Source: Peteryoungia wuzhouensis (GTDB lineage: Bacteria; Pseudomonadota; Alphaproteobacteria; Rhizobiales; Rhizobiaceae). Taken from it: a DNA stretch of 56,910 nucleotides. The stretch covers positions 1 to 56,910 of the forward strand of contig NZ_QJRY01000014.1 in assembly GCF_003205195.1 (NCBI RefSeq). The letters run 5' to 3'. The notes below the pieces were generated by a model. That model had not been told where the DNA came from. It saw nothing but the letters and a program-made list of their open reading frames with translations, and ran no database searches. The position numbers and the translations under genes were made by a program. Below are positions 40,919 to 49,216 of this stretch, in pieces (within the stretch, counting starts at the first letter, position 1; each line of letters starts with the position of its first letter).

Positions 40919-42303
40919 GCCATCGGACCCAGGGCAAGGGCTGCGGCCTTCTTGGCGGCGACGAGTTTGGCGAGGGCTGCCGAGGCGATGCGCACACGCA
41001 GGCTGTCGGAGCGGCTGGTAAGGATCACGGGCACACGGGCGCCGAGCACCAGGCCAGCGGCATCCGCATTGGCGAAATAGAGGAGCTGCTTGGCCAGCAT
41101 GTTGCCGGCTTCGAGATCCGGCACCAGCAGGATGTCGGCGTCACCCGCCACCGGCGAAACGATGCCCTTGGTGCGGGCGGCTTCCATGCTGATCGCATTG
41201 TCGAAGGCGAGCGGGCCGTCGACCTTGGCACCCCGGATCTGGCCGCGCGCCGCCATGACGGTGAGAGCCGCTGCCTCCAGCGTCGCCGGCATCTTGTCGT
41301 TGACCGTCTCGACGGCGGCCAGCACCGCGACCTTGGGCTCGGCCACGCCCAGCATATGCATGAGATCCACGGCGTTCTGGCAGATGTCGCGCTTGTGCTC
41401 GAGCGTCGGCGCGATGTTGATCGCGGCATCGGTGACGATCAGCAGCTTGGAATAGGCCGGCACATCCATGACATAGACATGGCTGACACGGCGTTCGGTC
41501 TTCAGCCCCGAGCCGCTGCCGACCACGGCGCCGAGCAGCTCGTCGGAATGCAGGCTGCCCTTCATCACCGAGCCGACCTTGCCGGCGACGGCGAGTTCCA
41601 CGGCAAGGGCTGCGGCCGCATGGCTGTGTTCGGTGTGAAGGATTTCGAGCCCGGCGATCGAAATACCGGCCTTTTCGGCCGCCGCCCGGATCTTGGCCTC
41701 CGGACCGATCAGGATCGGCTCCAGCAGACCTTCGTCGCGGATTTCGACAGCCGCCTCGATCGCTTCCGGCGAGCAGGGGTGGACAAGGGCGGTCTTCACC
41801 ATCGGCAGGCTGCGGGCTTCGGCGACGATGGCGTCAAAACGGTCGTGCCGCTGCAGCGAGACATCGGGGGGCAGGTTTTCCGACCAGCTGATGCGGGTTT
41901 CCGGCGCCCGCACACGGGCCTTGCCCACGAGAACAGGTTCGCCGTTCTGGTTCACGCAGCGCGTGTCGAAGACCAGCGTGCGTCCGTCGCTTTCCTTCTT
42001 CATCAGCGTCACCGTCGCGGTGATCCGGTCGCCCGTTGCAATCTCCTTCCAGAATTCCAGATCTTGGCCGAGATAAACCGTGCCGGGGCCGGGCAGGCGG
42101 GTGTCGAGCACGGCCGAGATCATGCCCGCCGGGATCAGCGACTGGCCAAGCGGCACCGGATTGTTGTCACCCGACAATGCCGCAAAGAGTTCGATGTCGT
42201 CAGGGCCGATCATGCGGCTGAGGCTCGCGGCATCGCCGAGCTTCAACTCGTCGAAGGTGCGGTTGGTGAGCACTGGTCTTTCCATGTCGCTTTCGTCTTC
42301 CAT
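40915..42303 (-). CDS. pta: Phosphate acetyl/butyryltransferase with degenerate N-terminal MaoC domain
   Basis: A 462-residue fusion usually annotated bifunctional enoyl-CoA hydratase/phosphate acetyltransferase. Residues 1-145 are a MaoC-like hot-dog (LKLGDAASLSRMIGPDDIEL, LSGDNNPVPLGQ, LPGPGTVYLGQDLEFW). The catalytic NPxHxD of the hydratase reads NPVPLG here and the following helix plus HGM are shortened to IPAGM, so the hydratase half looks inactive. Residues 155-460 are the PTA_PTB domain (ALVHPCSPEAIEAAVEIRD, LHTEHSHAAAALAVELA, VMKGSLHSDELLGAVVG, LLVPDLEAGNMLAKQLLYF). Operon with ackA; FNR-like box 107 bp upstream. Confidence 0.9.
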   Translation of the reverse strand: MEDESDMERPVLTNRTFDELKLGDAASLSRMIGPDDIELFAALSGDNNPVPLGQSLIPAGMISAVLDTRLPGPGTVYLGQDLEFWKEIATGDRITATVTLMKKESDGRTLVFDTRCVNQNGEPVLVGKARVRAPETRISWSENLPPDVSLQRHDRFDAIVAEARSLPMVKTALVHPCSPEAIEAAVEIRDEGLLEPILIGPEAKIRAAAEKAGISIAGLEILHTEHSHAAAALAVELAVAGKVGSVMKGSLHSDELLGAVVGSGSGLKTERRVSHVYVMDVPAYSKLLIVTDAAINIAPTLEHKRDICQNAVDLMHMLGVAEPKVAVLAAVETVNDKMPATLEAAALTVMAARGQIRGAKVDGPLAFDNAISMEAARTKGIVSPVAGDADILLVPDLEAGNMLAKQLLYFANADAAGLVLGARVPVILTSRSDSLRVRIASAALAKLVAAKKAAALALGPMA

Positions 42304-42409
42304 TGTCCGACCAGCCTCCCTTCCGGTCTCTTATCATCCTGCGGATGATCTGCGTCAGCCGCGTGATCAACCTTGGCCTGCAATCTCCTCGGGGAAGGGT
42401 GGGATGTCC

Positions 42410-42423
42410 TTGACTTGGGTCAA
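42410..42423. promoter_or_regulatory. FNR/FixK-like box TTGACTTGGGTCAA
   Basis: TTGA-N6-TCAA with fully palindromic TTGAC/GTCAA arms, a one-position-per-arm variant of the TTGAT-N4-ATCAA anaerobox. Located 107 bp upstream of the pta start, suitable for activation of pta-ackA under low oxygen. Confidence 0.55.
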
Positions 42424-42460
42424 GGGGTAGTGGGGCGAAAGTCTTGGGGTGGGGGCTGTT

Positions 42461-42609
42461 CCCTCATGCTGAGGTGCCCGCGTGCAGCGCGGGCCTCGAA
42501 GCATCCAGCGGCTTTATATCACTTGTGCCGAAGTGATGATGATGCGCTTCGTGCGGCAGTGGCCTCGCCCTTCGAGGCCCGACTTTGTCGGGCGCCTCAG
42601 GGTGAGGGG
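42461..42609. repeat. Paired inverted GAGGTGCCCG-type intergenic repeat
   Basis: Left unit 42461-42505 (CCTCATGCTGAGGTGCCCG, then CGGGCCTCGAAGCATCC) and right unit 42559-42609 (GGCCTCGCCCTTCGAGGCCC, then GGCGCCTCAGGGTGAGGGG) are the same element in opposite orientation, each with its own internal hairpin. A further unit is at 56719-56769. This sequence type is widespread in rhizobial intergenic DNA. Together with the FNR-like box it fills the 42304-42617 gap. Confidence 0.75.
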
Positions 42610-42617
42610 AAAACAGA

Positions 42618-43616
42618 TCACCCCCACCTGTCACGCCAGGAAGGCTGCGCATCCGCATACGGCAGCGCCACAGCCTCATACACCCCGCGCGCAATCGCCC
42701 GCGCCGTCACCAAAGTCGCCAGATGGCAAAGCTCCAGCATATCGGCGACCCCATTGCCCTGACGCCTGCCGGTCGAGGCGGCAAAGACAGTGTCGCCGTC
42801 GAGCGGCAGGTGGGCGGGCAGCACGGCGCGGGCGAGGCCATCATGGGCCGACAGCGACAGACGGTGCAGTTCGGGTTTCGACAAAACGCAATCGGTCACG
42901 ACCGCACCGATGGTCGTCGCCGTCAGCCGCAGGCCCTTGATACGCATGGCCCGGTCCTCGGTGCTGACATGAGCGGGCTGGCCGAGCCCGCCGAATTCGT
43001 CCGCCTCTTCGAAGGGGGCCGCCCAGAACTGCGGGCCGTCGCCCACGGTCACCGAGCCCATGGCATTGACGGCAACGAGGGCCGCGATCGTATGCCCCGA
43101 TGACGAGACCGCGCTCGCCGAGCCGAGGCCGCCCTTGCAATTGGCCGTCGTGGCACCCGTCCCCGCGCCGACTGTGCCGAGCGGGAAAGCGCCTTTGGCG
43201 GCGTTCTGGTAGGCTTGATAGCCGAGGTCGCGATAGGGCGCATGCAGGCCCCAGCCCTTGTCGCCGCCATTCAGGAGATCCATCAGGATCGCCTGCGGCA
43301 CGATCGGCACGCGCACCGAGCCCACGGCAAAGCCGCGGCCTGCCGCCCTTAGGCCCGATTGCACGCCGCCCGCCGCATCAAGCCCGAAGGCCGAGCCGCC
43401 CGAAAGCACGAAGGCATCGACTTGTTGCACCGTCATCGAGGGATCGAGCAGGCTCACATCCCGCCCGCCCGGCGCGCCGCCGAGCACCGTGCCGGAGGCG
43501 GTCGCCGGTTCGTCGAAGAGGATGACTGTGACGCCCGAGCCGAGCGCCAGATCGGTCGCATGGCCGACGGCGAGGCCGTCGATGTCGGTCAGGAGGTTGA
43601 GCGGGCCGTGGGGCAT
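42618..43616 (-). CDS. P1-family (DmpA/NylC-like, S58) N-terminal nucleophile peptidase
   Basis: A 332-residue protein of the DmpA/endo-type 6-aminohexanoate oligomer hydrolase family, which self-cleave to expose a Thr or Ser nucleophile. Blocks: GLAVGHATDLALGSGVTVIL, FVLSGGSAFGLDAAGGVQSG, PQAILMDLLNGGDKGW, VGAGTGATTANCKGGLGSAS and LSAHDGLARAVLPAHLPLDG. At the expected cleavage site, residues 233-235 read A-T-T where the family normally has Asn before the nucleophile, so processing may differ. Substrates of relatives are D-amino-acid peptides, beta-peptides and aminohexanoate oligomers. Confidence 0.85.
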   Translation of the reverse strand: MPHGPLNLLTDIDGLAVGHATDLALGSGVTVILFDEPATASGTVLGGAPGGRDVSLLDPSMTVQQVDAFVLSGGSAFGLDAAGGVQSGLRAAGRGFAVGSVRVPIVPQAILMDLLNGGDKGWGLHAPYRDLGYQAYQNAAKGAFPLGTVGAGTGATTANCKGGLGSASAVSSSGHTIAALVAVNAMGSVTVGDGPQFWAAPFEEADEFGGLGQPAHVSTEDRAMRIKGLRLTATTIGAVVTDCVLSKPELHRLSLSAHDGLARAVLPAHLPLDGDTVFAASTGRRQGNGVADMLELCHLATLVTARAIARGVYEAVALPYADAQPSWRDRWG

Positions 43617-43656
43617 GAGGCGTGTCTCCGGATGGGTGGGCGGAGAGTGGCGAAGT

Positions 43657-43923
43657 TCAGAGGCTTCGTCCAGCGCGCCAGGGGCTGTTCTTCCATCGGA
43701 AACGAACGATGCCGACAGCCAGTGCGAGCGAAAACGGTACCACTATGCTTGCAGTCCACATCACGGAGATCGCATCGCTGCATTGGTTTGCGCCGGGGCA
43801 GCCCAAGTTCTGATAATCCGTCCACGCGGCAAGCCCTGCAAAGCCAAACAGGGCCGTTGCCCCGAAACAGGCGGCAGCAACTGTCAACAGGAGAATCGTA
43901 ATGAGGGCTTTGACGAGGGACAA
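43657..43923 (-). CDS. Small two-helix membrane protein, unknown function
   Basis: An 88-residue protein with a first membrane helix around residues 7-32, a short polar loop with two Cys (GCPGANQCSD) and a second helix VMWTASIVVPFSLALAVGIV, ending in a basic tail. The two loop cysteines would lie in the periplasm and could form a disulphide. The start appears to be TTG 43923 with GGAG about nine bases upstream. No family recognised; expression not certain. Confidence 0.55.
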   Translation of the reverse strand: MSLVKALITILLLTVAAACFGATALFGFAGLAAWTDYQNLGCPGANQCSDAISVMWTASIVVPFSLALAVGIVRFRWKNSPWRAGRSL

Positions 43924-44024
43924 TTGATGGACTCCGGTTCATCTGCGGAGAGTGGCGGGGGTGGGGGAGAAGATCAAGGTGGTTGGACGTCTCGATTGCT
44001 TGGTCGATGGCTTTTGCCGCAGGG

Positions 44025-44241
44025 TACCCCCCTCTGTCCTGCCGGACATCTCCCCCTCAAGGGGGGAGATCGGCGCGTGGAGGATGTCTCGACCACCGCA
44101 ACCGTCCGGGCAACGTGACGTCGACGCAGAAAGCATGGCGATACCGGTACCATGGGGACGGAGCTTCGTTGAGATCAAGCGGCCCGCCCCATCCGATCTC
44201 CCCCCTTGAGGGGGAGATGTCCGGCAGGACAGAGGGGGTTA
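44025..44241. repeat. Rhizobial intergenic palindromic repeat, copy B
   Basis: Left arm TACCCCCCTCTGTCCTGCCG then GACATCTCCCCCTCAAGG, and the nearly perfect reverse complement at 44196-44241 (CCTTGAGGGGGAGATGTCCG then GCAGGACAGAGGGGGTTA). About 125 bp of unique sequence separates the arms. Arms match those at 1147-1304. It fills most of the 43924-44370 gap; nothing else is recognisable there. Confidence 0.8.
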
Positions 44242-44370
44242 AATCCCCCACAAAGGCCCGCCGTCTCCCCCAATACCTCAACCCGCCCAGATTTGCCGGA
44301 CCGCCTCGGGTTGACGCCGCCGCCCTCCGACGCGATGTAAGCCATAATGCCACCGAACAGGAACTCGCCC

Positions 44371-45063
44371 ATGCAGCGTATCAAGCACCATATCACCCGT
44401 ATCGCCTCGGCGGCCGAAGCCCGGGTCTGGCTGACGGCTCTGGTGGCGGCTCTGGTCGCCTATTTTCTGTTCGAACTGACGGGCGAGGTGCTGGAGGGCG
44501 AGACGCGGGCCTTCGATGAGGGCGTGCTTCTGGCGTTGCGCGATCCGACCGATCCGGCCCTGCCGATTGGCCCCACATGGCTCACCAAGATGATGGTCGA
44601 CATCACCGCACTCGGCGGCGTGACCGTGCTGACGCTGATCGTCACGCTCGTCGTCGTCTATCTGGCGCTGCGCCGCAAATATCGCACGGCGCTCTTCGTC
44701 ACGGGATCGATCCTCGGCGGCTGGGCTCTCAGCAGCGCGATCAAGATCGGCATCGCCCGCCCAAGGCCGGAAGTGGTGCAGCATCTCGTCGAAGTCACCG
44801 ACATGAGCTTTCCGAGCGGCCATGCCATGCTCTCGGCGATCACCTATCTGACGCTCGGCGCCATGCTGTCGCGCATCGAGGAGCAGCCTTCGCTGCGTTA
44901 CTTTTTCCCGCTGGTCGCGGTGGTGCTGACGCTGATCATCGGCCTCAGCCGCATCTATCTCGGCGTGCATTACCCGACCGACGTGCTCGGCGGATGGGCG
45001 GCCGGAACCGTCTGGGCCTGCGGCAGCTGGTTCGTGGCGCGGTGGATGCTGGGGCGGCGCTGA
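44371..45063 (+). CDS. PAP2-superfamily membrane phosphatase
   Basis: A 230-residue integral membrane phosphatase with all three PAP2 motifs: KIGIARPRP (KxxxxxxRP), SFPSGHAML (PSGH) and GLSRIYLGVHYPTDVLGGW (SRxxxxxHxxxD). Five or six hydrophobic helices. Likely acts on a lipid phosphate such as phosphatidic acid or undecaprenyl pyrophosphate on the periplasmic face. ATG 44371 has AGGAA eight bases upstream and is preferred to ATG 44347. Confidence 0.9.
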   Translation: MQRIKHHITRIASAAEARVWLTALVAALVAYFLFELTGEVLEGETRAFDEGVLLALRDPTDPALPIGPTWLTKMMVDITALGGVTVLTLIVTLVVVYLALRRKYRTALFVTGSILGGWALSSAIKIGIARPRPEVVQHLVEVTDMSFPSGHAMLSAITYLTLGAMLSRIEEQPSLRYFFPLVAVVLTLIIGLSRIYLGVHYPTDVLGGWAAGTVWACGSWFVARWMLGRR

Positions 45064-45216
45064 GAGGCTTTTCCGGTCTGCGTGGCTGAACCTCGGGCCA
45101 TGCAGGCGGGCGCTTCATTTCGATGCAAAACGGCATTTGCGCCTTGCCAAAGCGGCTGATCGCGGAAACACTGTTGGTGATATTTCATCCGGACGCCGCG
45201 TTTCAAGAGGTCTTTC

Positions 45217-46380
45217 ATGCCCGTCATCAACCGTGCCAGCGAGCTTCAGCCCGAAGTCGCCGAATGGCGGCGGCATCTGCACCAGCATCCGGAACTGCTG
45301 TTCGACGTGCATGGCACGGCCGCCTTCGTGGCTGACAAGCTCAAGGAAATCGGCTGCGATCTGGTGAAGACGGGGATCGGCCGCACCGGCGTGGTGGGCA
45401 TCATCAAGGGCAATCGCGGCGATGGTCCGGTGATCGGTTTCCGCGCTGACATGGATGCCCTGCCGATCCACGAGGTATCGGGCAAGGCCTGGTCATCGAA
45501 GACGCCCGGCAAGATGCATGCCTGCGGACATGACGGGCATACCGCGATGCTGCTGGGCGCGGCGAAACATCTGGCGGAAACCCGCAATTTCAAGGGCTCT
45601 ATCGCGGTCATCTTCCAGCCGGCGGAAGAGGGCGGTGGCGGTGCGCGCGAAATGGTGCGCGACGGCCTGATGGAGAATTTCGCCATCTCCGAGGTCTATG
45701 GCATGCACAATCATCCGGGCATGGCGGTCGGCACCTTTGCCACCCGCAAGGGCTCGGTGATGGCGGCGGCCGACCAGTTCGACATCCAGATCAACGGGCG
45801 CAGCGGCCATGCCGCGCAGCCGCACAAATCGATCGATCCGGTGCTGGCGGCGGCCCAGGTGGTGGTGGCGCTGCAGTCAATCGCGGCGCGCGAGACCGAC
45901 CCGCTGAAGTCGGTCGTCGTCACCGTCACCAAGATCCACGGGGGCGACGCCTATAATGTCATTCCCGACGGCGTCAAACTGTCCGGCACCGTGCGCACGC
46001 TTCTGCCGGAACTGCGCGACATGGCGGAAACCCGGATCAAGGAAATCGCGACCGGGATCGCCATGGCCATGGGCGCACAGGCGCAGGTCAGCTATCACCG
46101 CGGCTATCCCGTCACCTTCAACCACGCCACCGAAACGGCCTTCGCGCTCGACGTGATGCGCAAGGTGGCCGGCACGCAAGCGGTCAGCGACGAATTCCCG
46201 CCGGCCATGGGGGCCGAGGATTTTTCCTATATGCTGGAAGCGCGGCCAGGGGCTTTCGTCTTCATCGGCAATGGCGACACGGCCAACCTGCACAACTCAG
46301 CCTATGACTTCAATGACGAGGCGATCCCTTACGGGATAAGCTACTGGGTGACGCTTGCGGAGACGGCGCTCGCCGCCTGA
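45217..46380 (+). CDS. M20-family amidohydrolase (hippuricase / N-acyl amino acid hydrolase-like)
   Basis: A 387-residue metallo-amidohydrolase. It starts ELQPEVAEWRRHLHQHPELLFD, with metal-site blocks GFRADMDALPIHE, MHACGHDGHTAMLLGAAKHL, IFQPAEEGGGGAREMVRDGL, VYGMHNHPGMAVG, and the dimerisation domain HAAQPHKSIDPVLAAAQVV, then MGAEDFSYMLEARPGAFVFI. This is the HipO/IAA-amino-acid hydrolase group; substrates are N-acylated amino acids. AAGAGG precedes the ATG. Apparently monocistronic. Confidence 0.92.
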   Translation: MPVINRASELQPEVAEWRRHLHQHPELLFDVHGTAAFVADKLKEIGCDLVKTGIGRTGVVGIIKGNRGDGPVIGFRADMDALPIHEVSGKAWSSKTPGKMHACGHDGHTAMLLGAAKHLAETRNFKGSIAVIFQPAEEGGGGAREMVRDGLMENFAISEVYGMHNHPGMAVGTFATRKGSVMAAADQFDIQINGRSGHAAQPHKSIDPVLAAAQVVVALQSIAARETDPLKSVVVTVTKIHGGDAYNVIPDGVKLSGTVRTLLPELRDMAETRIKEIATGIAMAMGAQAQVSYHRGYPVTFNHATETAFALDVMRKVAGTQAVSDEFPPAMGAEDFSYMLEARPGAFVFIGNGDTANLHNSAYDFNDEAIPYGISYWVTLAETALAA

Positions 46381-46449
46381 GTTTGCCCTACATTCCGGCG
46401 CTGACCCGCGTCGATGCCGAGAGCATCTGCCGAGCGCTTGTCGCGCCGG

Positions 46450-46932
46450 TCACGATTGCGGGCCCTGGCCGAAATCGAGCAGCGTGATCCGGGCATTCCA
46501 GTCATATTTCGTCGCATCGATGATGGCCGGGCGCGGATGTGAAAAGCCGTGGAAGAGCAGGGCGTAGCAACGGGTCACGGTCTGGCCGGGCGCAATCAGC
46601 TGGTCATCGCGCAGAAAACCGCGATAGACCACGGCAGTCTTCCCCTGCGGCATGCCGATCAGGTCGAAGGACAGGCGGTTGATGGCGCGGTCTGCACCAT
46701 TGGTGAAGGTGACGGCGACCGGCAGCGCCGGATCGACGCAGATCCTGGGGTCGCCCACGGCACTGACCGTGACGGCTGCGTTTTCATTGCTCTGGCGGCG
46801 CGAGTCGGATTCGGTGAAGAACCAGATCAGCCCGGCGATTGCCGCAATCGCGACGGCAAAGCCGATCGCCAATACGCGCTTTCGAAGGAGGAAAATGGCG
46901 ATCAGCGCCAAGGCGGCCGCGACCCAGATCAT
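46450..46932 (-). CDS. Membrane-anchored protein of unknown function
   Basis: From ATG 46932 a 160-residue protein with two N-terminal hydrophobic helices (MIWVAAALALIAIFLL and FAVAIAAIAGLIWFF) and a 115-residue periplasmic-looking beta-rich domain with ICVDPALPVAVTFTNGADRA and RCYALLFHGFSHPRPAIIDA. The frame is open further upstream but lacks convincing coding sequence or a ribosome site. Family not recognised. Confidence 0.65.
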   Translation of the reverse strand: MIWVAAALALIAIFLLRKRVLAIGFAVAIAAIAGLIWFFTESDSRRQSNENAAVTVSAVGDPRICVDPALPVAVTFTNGADRAINRLSFDLIGMPQGKTAVVYRGFLRDDQLIAPGQTVTRCYALLFHGFSHPRPAIIDATKYDWNARITLLDFGQGPQS

Positions 46933-47050
46933 GCGGTCAAGTCTGTGGCGAAACGAAATGTCATGCCGGCAAGATAAGCTTCCGGGCCGGAAAGGCAACG
47001 GATGTGCGGCATTCTGGCCGCCCATTGCGCTGAAAAGGCGGCTCCGCTCC

Positions 47051-49000
47051 TCAGACCACCGCCTTGACCAGGCGTGCGCGCGGCCGTGCCGCCCGGCGCA
47101 CGGGCACCTGCAGGCTGACGGGTGGCGCAACCGTGAGGGCATCGATCACCGTCTGCGACATGCTCTGGCAGACGAAGTCGGCACCGATCTCCGCAGCCTC
47201 GATCCGGGGATGATCGGTGCCGTTGGCAAGCGGAATCATGATGCCGACCCGCACATCTGCCCTCAGCCGCTTGACCCGACGGACCATCAGGCGGGCATGC
47301 GACTTCGAGTTGCCGTTCAAGAAGGCGATGATGACCGTCTCGACGCCTTCAATGCGGGGCTGCACGGCCGGGCGCGCGGTCAGATCCGCATGGGTTCCGG
47401 AATAGACCGTTGCCCCCTGGACTTCCAGGACCTGCGCCAGCATGGCGGCGGCGGCATCATCCATGGCACCGCGTCCGCCGAGGCAAAGCACGGTCCGACC
47501 CTCGCCATCGGGCAGTTCCTCGGCATGGGCCGGATCCTGCTTCTCCAGCGCATCCGGGGGCTGGATGTCCTCGTTTTCCTCTTCCTCGGCGATGTCCGAG
47601 AGGTTTTCGACAAGCGCGCGGCAATTGGTTGCAAACTGGTGCAGCTGCACGTCGCTCATCACGCCGCGCTGGCGGTCCACTTCGGCGAGCAGCAGGGCGG
47701 GCAGGCCGACTTTTTCGTAATAATCTGCGAGATATTCCTCCTCGAGATACTCCTCGGCATTGTCCGTCGCCTCGCTCGGGTCCCCGGCCAGCAGGCGCTG
47801 ATAGAGCTTTTCATGCGGTTCGAGGACGGCTTCGTTGCCGAGCAGCACGTCGAGGAAGGCGAATTGCGGCACGTGGCGGCCCAGGACCACAAGACAGACG
47901 GTGAGCGGGGTCGAGAGCATCAGCCCCAGCGGCCCCCAGAGCCATGACCAGAAGATCGCGGAGACGATGATCGCCAGCGGCGACAGGCCGGTATGGGCGC
48001 CGTAAAGCCAGGGCTCGATGACGTTGTTGCTGATCAGTTCGACGGTGGCGAAGAGAGCGGCGACCCACAGCACCAGCGACCAGCCGGGGGCAATCGCGAG
48101 CGCCAGGAAGAGCGGCAGGACCATGCCGATGACCGGGCCGATATAGGGCACGAAACGCAGGACGAGCGTCAGCAGGCCCCAGAGGAGGGCGTTGGGAATG
48201 CCGAGGATCCAGAGCCCGAGCGTGATCGGCACGGCATAAAGCGTGTTCACCACCAGCTGCATCAGCAGATATCGACCGACGCGCCGGCCGGCATCCTGAA
48301 GGGCAGACGTGGTGCGGTGCAGATCCCCGAGGCCGACCAGACGGATGAACCGGTCGCGCAGATCCTCGCGCTCCAGCAGCATGAAGATGACGAGGACTAC
48401 GACGAGGCCGGCCGTCGCGAAGGGACTGATCAGCGGCAGGATCAGATTGCCGAGCGTCTGGATCGGGTTCGACCGCGTGATGATTTCGACGGGCAGGGGA
48501 TCGCGGTCCACGGCCGGGGGAACGGCTTCGGCCTCCTGGCTTTCCTCGGCGCGGATCTGCAGTTCCGAACCGACCCGCTCGGCGACACGGCTCAGATGTT
48601 CGATCACGCCGTTGCCGGAACCTGCCGCACGCAGAGACTGGACCTTGTCGACGATGTTGCGTTGATAGGTCGGGATGTTTTCGGCGAGGTTCGACACCTG
48701 GGTCGCGACCAGGAAGCTGAACAGGGCAATGGCGGAAAACGCGGAGACAACCGCAAAGATGACGGCCACGATCTTCGGCACCGAACGCTTGCGGAGAAAC
48801 GAAACGATCGGCGCAAGGGCGAAGGTGAGGAGAAGTGCGAGCGCCAGCGGGACCAGGATCTCCTGACCAACCTTCAGGATGACCGCGACCCCGATCAGGA
48901 TCAGGATCGTCCGGCCGCTGAATTTCGTTGCTGCCGACGCATCCGTCGTGCGCTGCGCAATGTCGAGCGATTCGAGGTTGCCCACCCGAAGGTTGTCCAT
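47051..49000 (-). CDS. AI-2E/PerM-family membrane protein with extra C-terminal domain
   Basis: A 649-residue protein. Residues 25-385 are the AI-2E transporter (DUF20) domain with about eight helices (ILIGVAVILKVGQEILVPLA, LRFVPYIGPVIGMVLPLFLA, ISNNVIEPWLYGAHTGLSPL, LWGPLGLMLSTPLTVCLVVL). It is followed by a cytosolic region: a helical linker with an acidic stretch (NLSDIAEEEENEDIQ) and a Rossmann-like domain from about residue 500 (RTVLCLGGRGAMDDAAAAML, VIIAFLNGNSKSHARLMVRR, VRVGIMIPLANG). This second domain is absent from PerM/TqsA-type proteins of about 350 residues. Transport substrate unknown. Start ATG 49000; longer upstream frames lack support. Confidence 0.85.
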   Translation of the reverse strand: MDNLRVGNLESLDIAQRTTDASAATKFSGRTILILIGVAVILKVGQEILVPLALALLLTFALAPIVSFLRKRSVPKIVAVIFAVVSAFSAIALFSFLVATQVSNLAENIPTYQRNIVDKVQSLRAAGSGNGVIEHLSRVAERVGSELQIRAEESQEAEAVPPAVDRDPLPVEIITRSNPIQTLGNLILPLISPFATAGLVVVLVIFMLLEREDLRDRFIRLVGLGDLHRTTSALQDAGRRVGRYLLMQLVVNTLYAVPITLGLWILGIPNALLWGLLTLVLRFVPYIGPVIGMVLPLFLALAIAPGWSLVLWVAALFATVELISNNVIEPWLYGAHTGLSPLAIIVSAIFWSWLWGPLGLMLSTPLTVCLVVLGRHVPQFAFLDVLLGNEAVLEPHEKLYQRLLAGDPSEATDNAEEYLEEEYLADYYEKVGLPALLLAEVDRQRGVMSDVQLHQFATNCRALVENLSDIAEEEENEDIQPPDALEKQDPAHAEELPDGEGRTVLCLGGRGAMDDAAAAMLAQVLEVQGATVYSGTHADLTARPAVQPRIEGVETVIIAFLNGNSKSHARLMVRRVKRLRADVRVGIMIPLANGTDHPRIEAAEIGADFVCQSMSQTVIDALTVAPPVSLQVPVRRAARPRARLVKAVV

Positions 49001-49216
49001 GATGTTTCTCGTTCCCCAGACCACCGCGCGCCGGCCACATGGCCGGCTTTCGTCGATGCCTGCGATACAACGGTTCTGAGCGGTTTTTGATCCACTCGCC
49101 GTGTGCCTCTGCAAAGCATTCCGACGGGTCGCATTCCGTGCCTTGGAGTTGCCGCTTGTCTCGGCTATCCAAGAGGTTCAAGTCTAGCGAAAACCCCTCA
49201 GTCCGACAGGTGCCGC

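Noticed and set aside
47051..49000. Autoinducer-2 export function for the AI-2E-family protein
   Set aside because: The family name reflects one E. coli member (TqsA). Nothing here (no luxS, no lsr genes) supports AI-2 transport, so only the family is stated.
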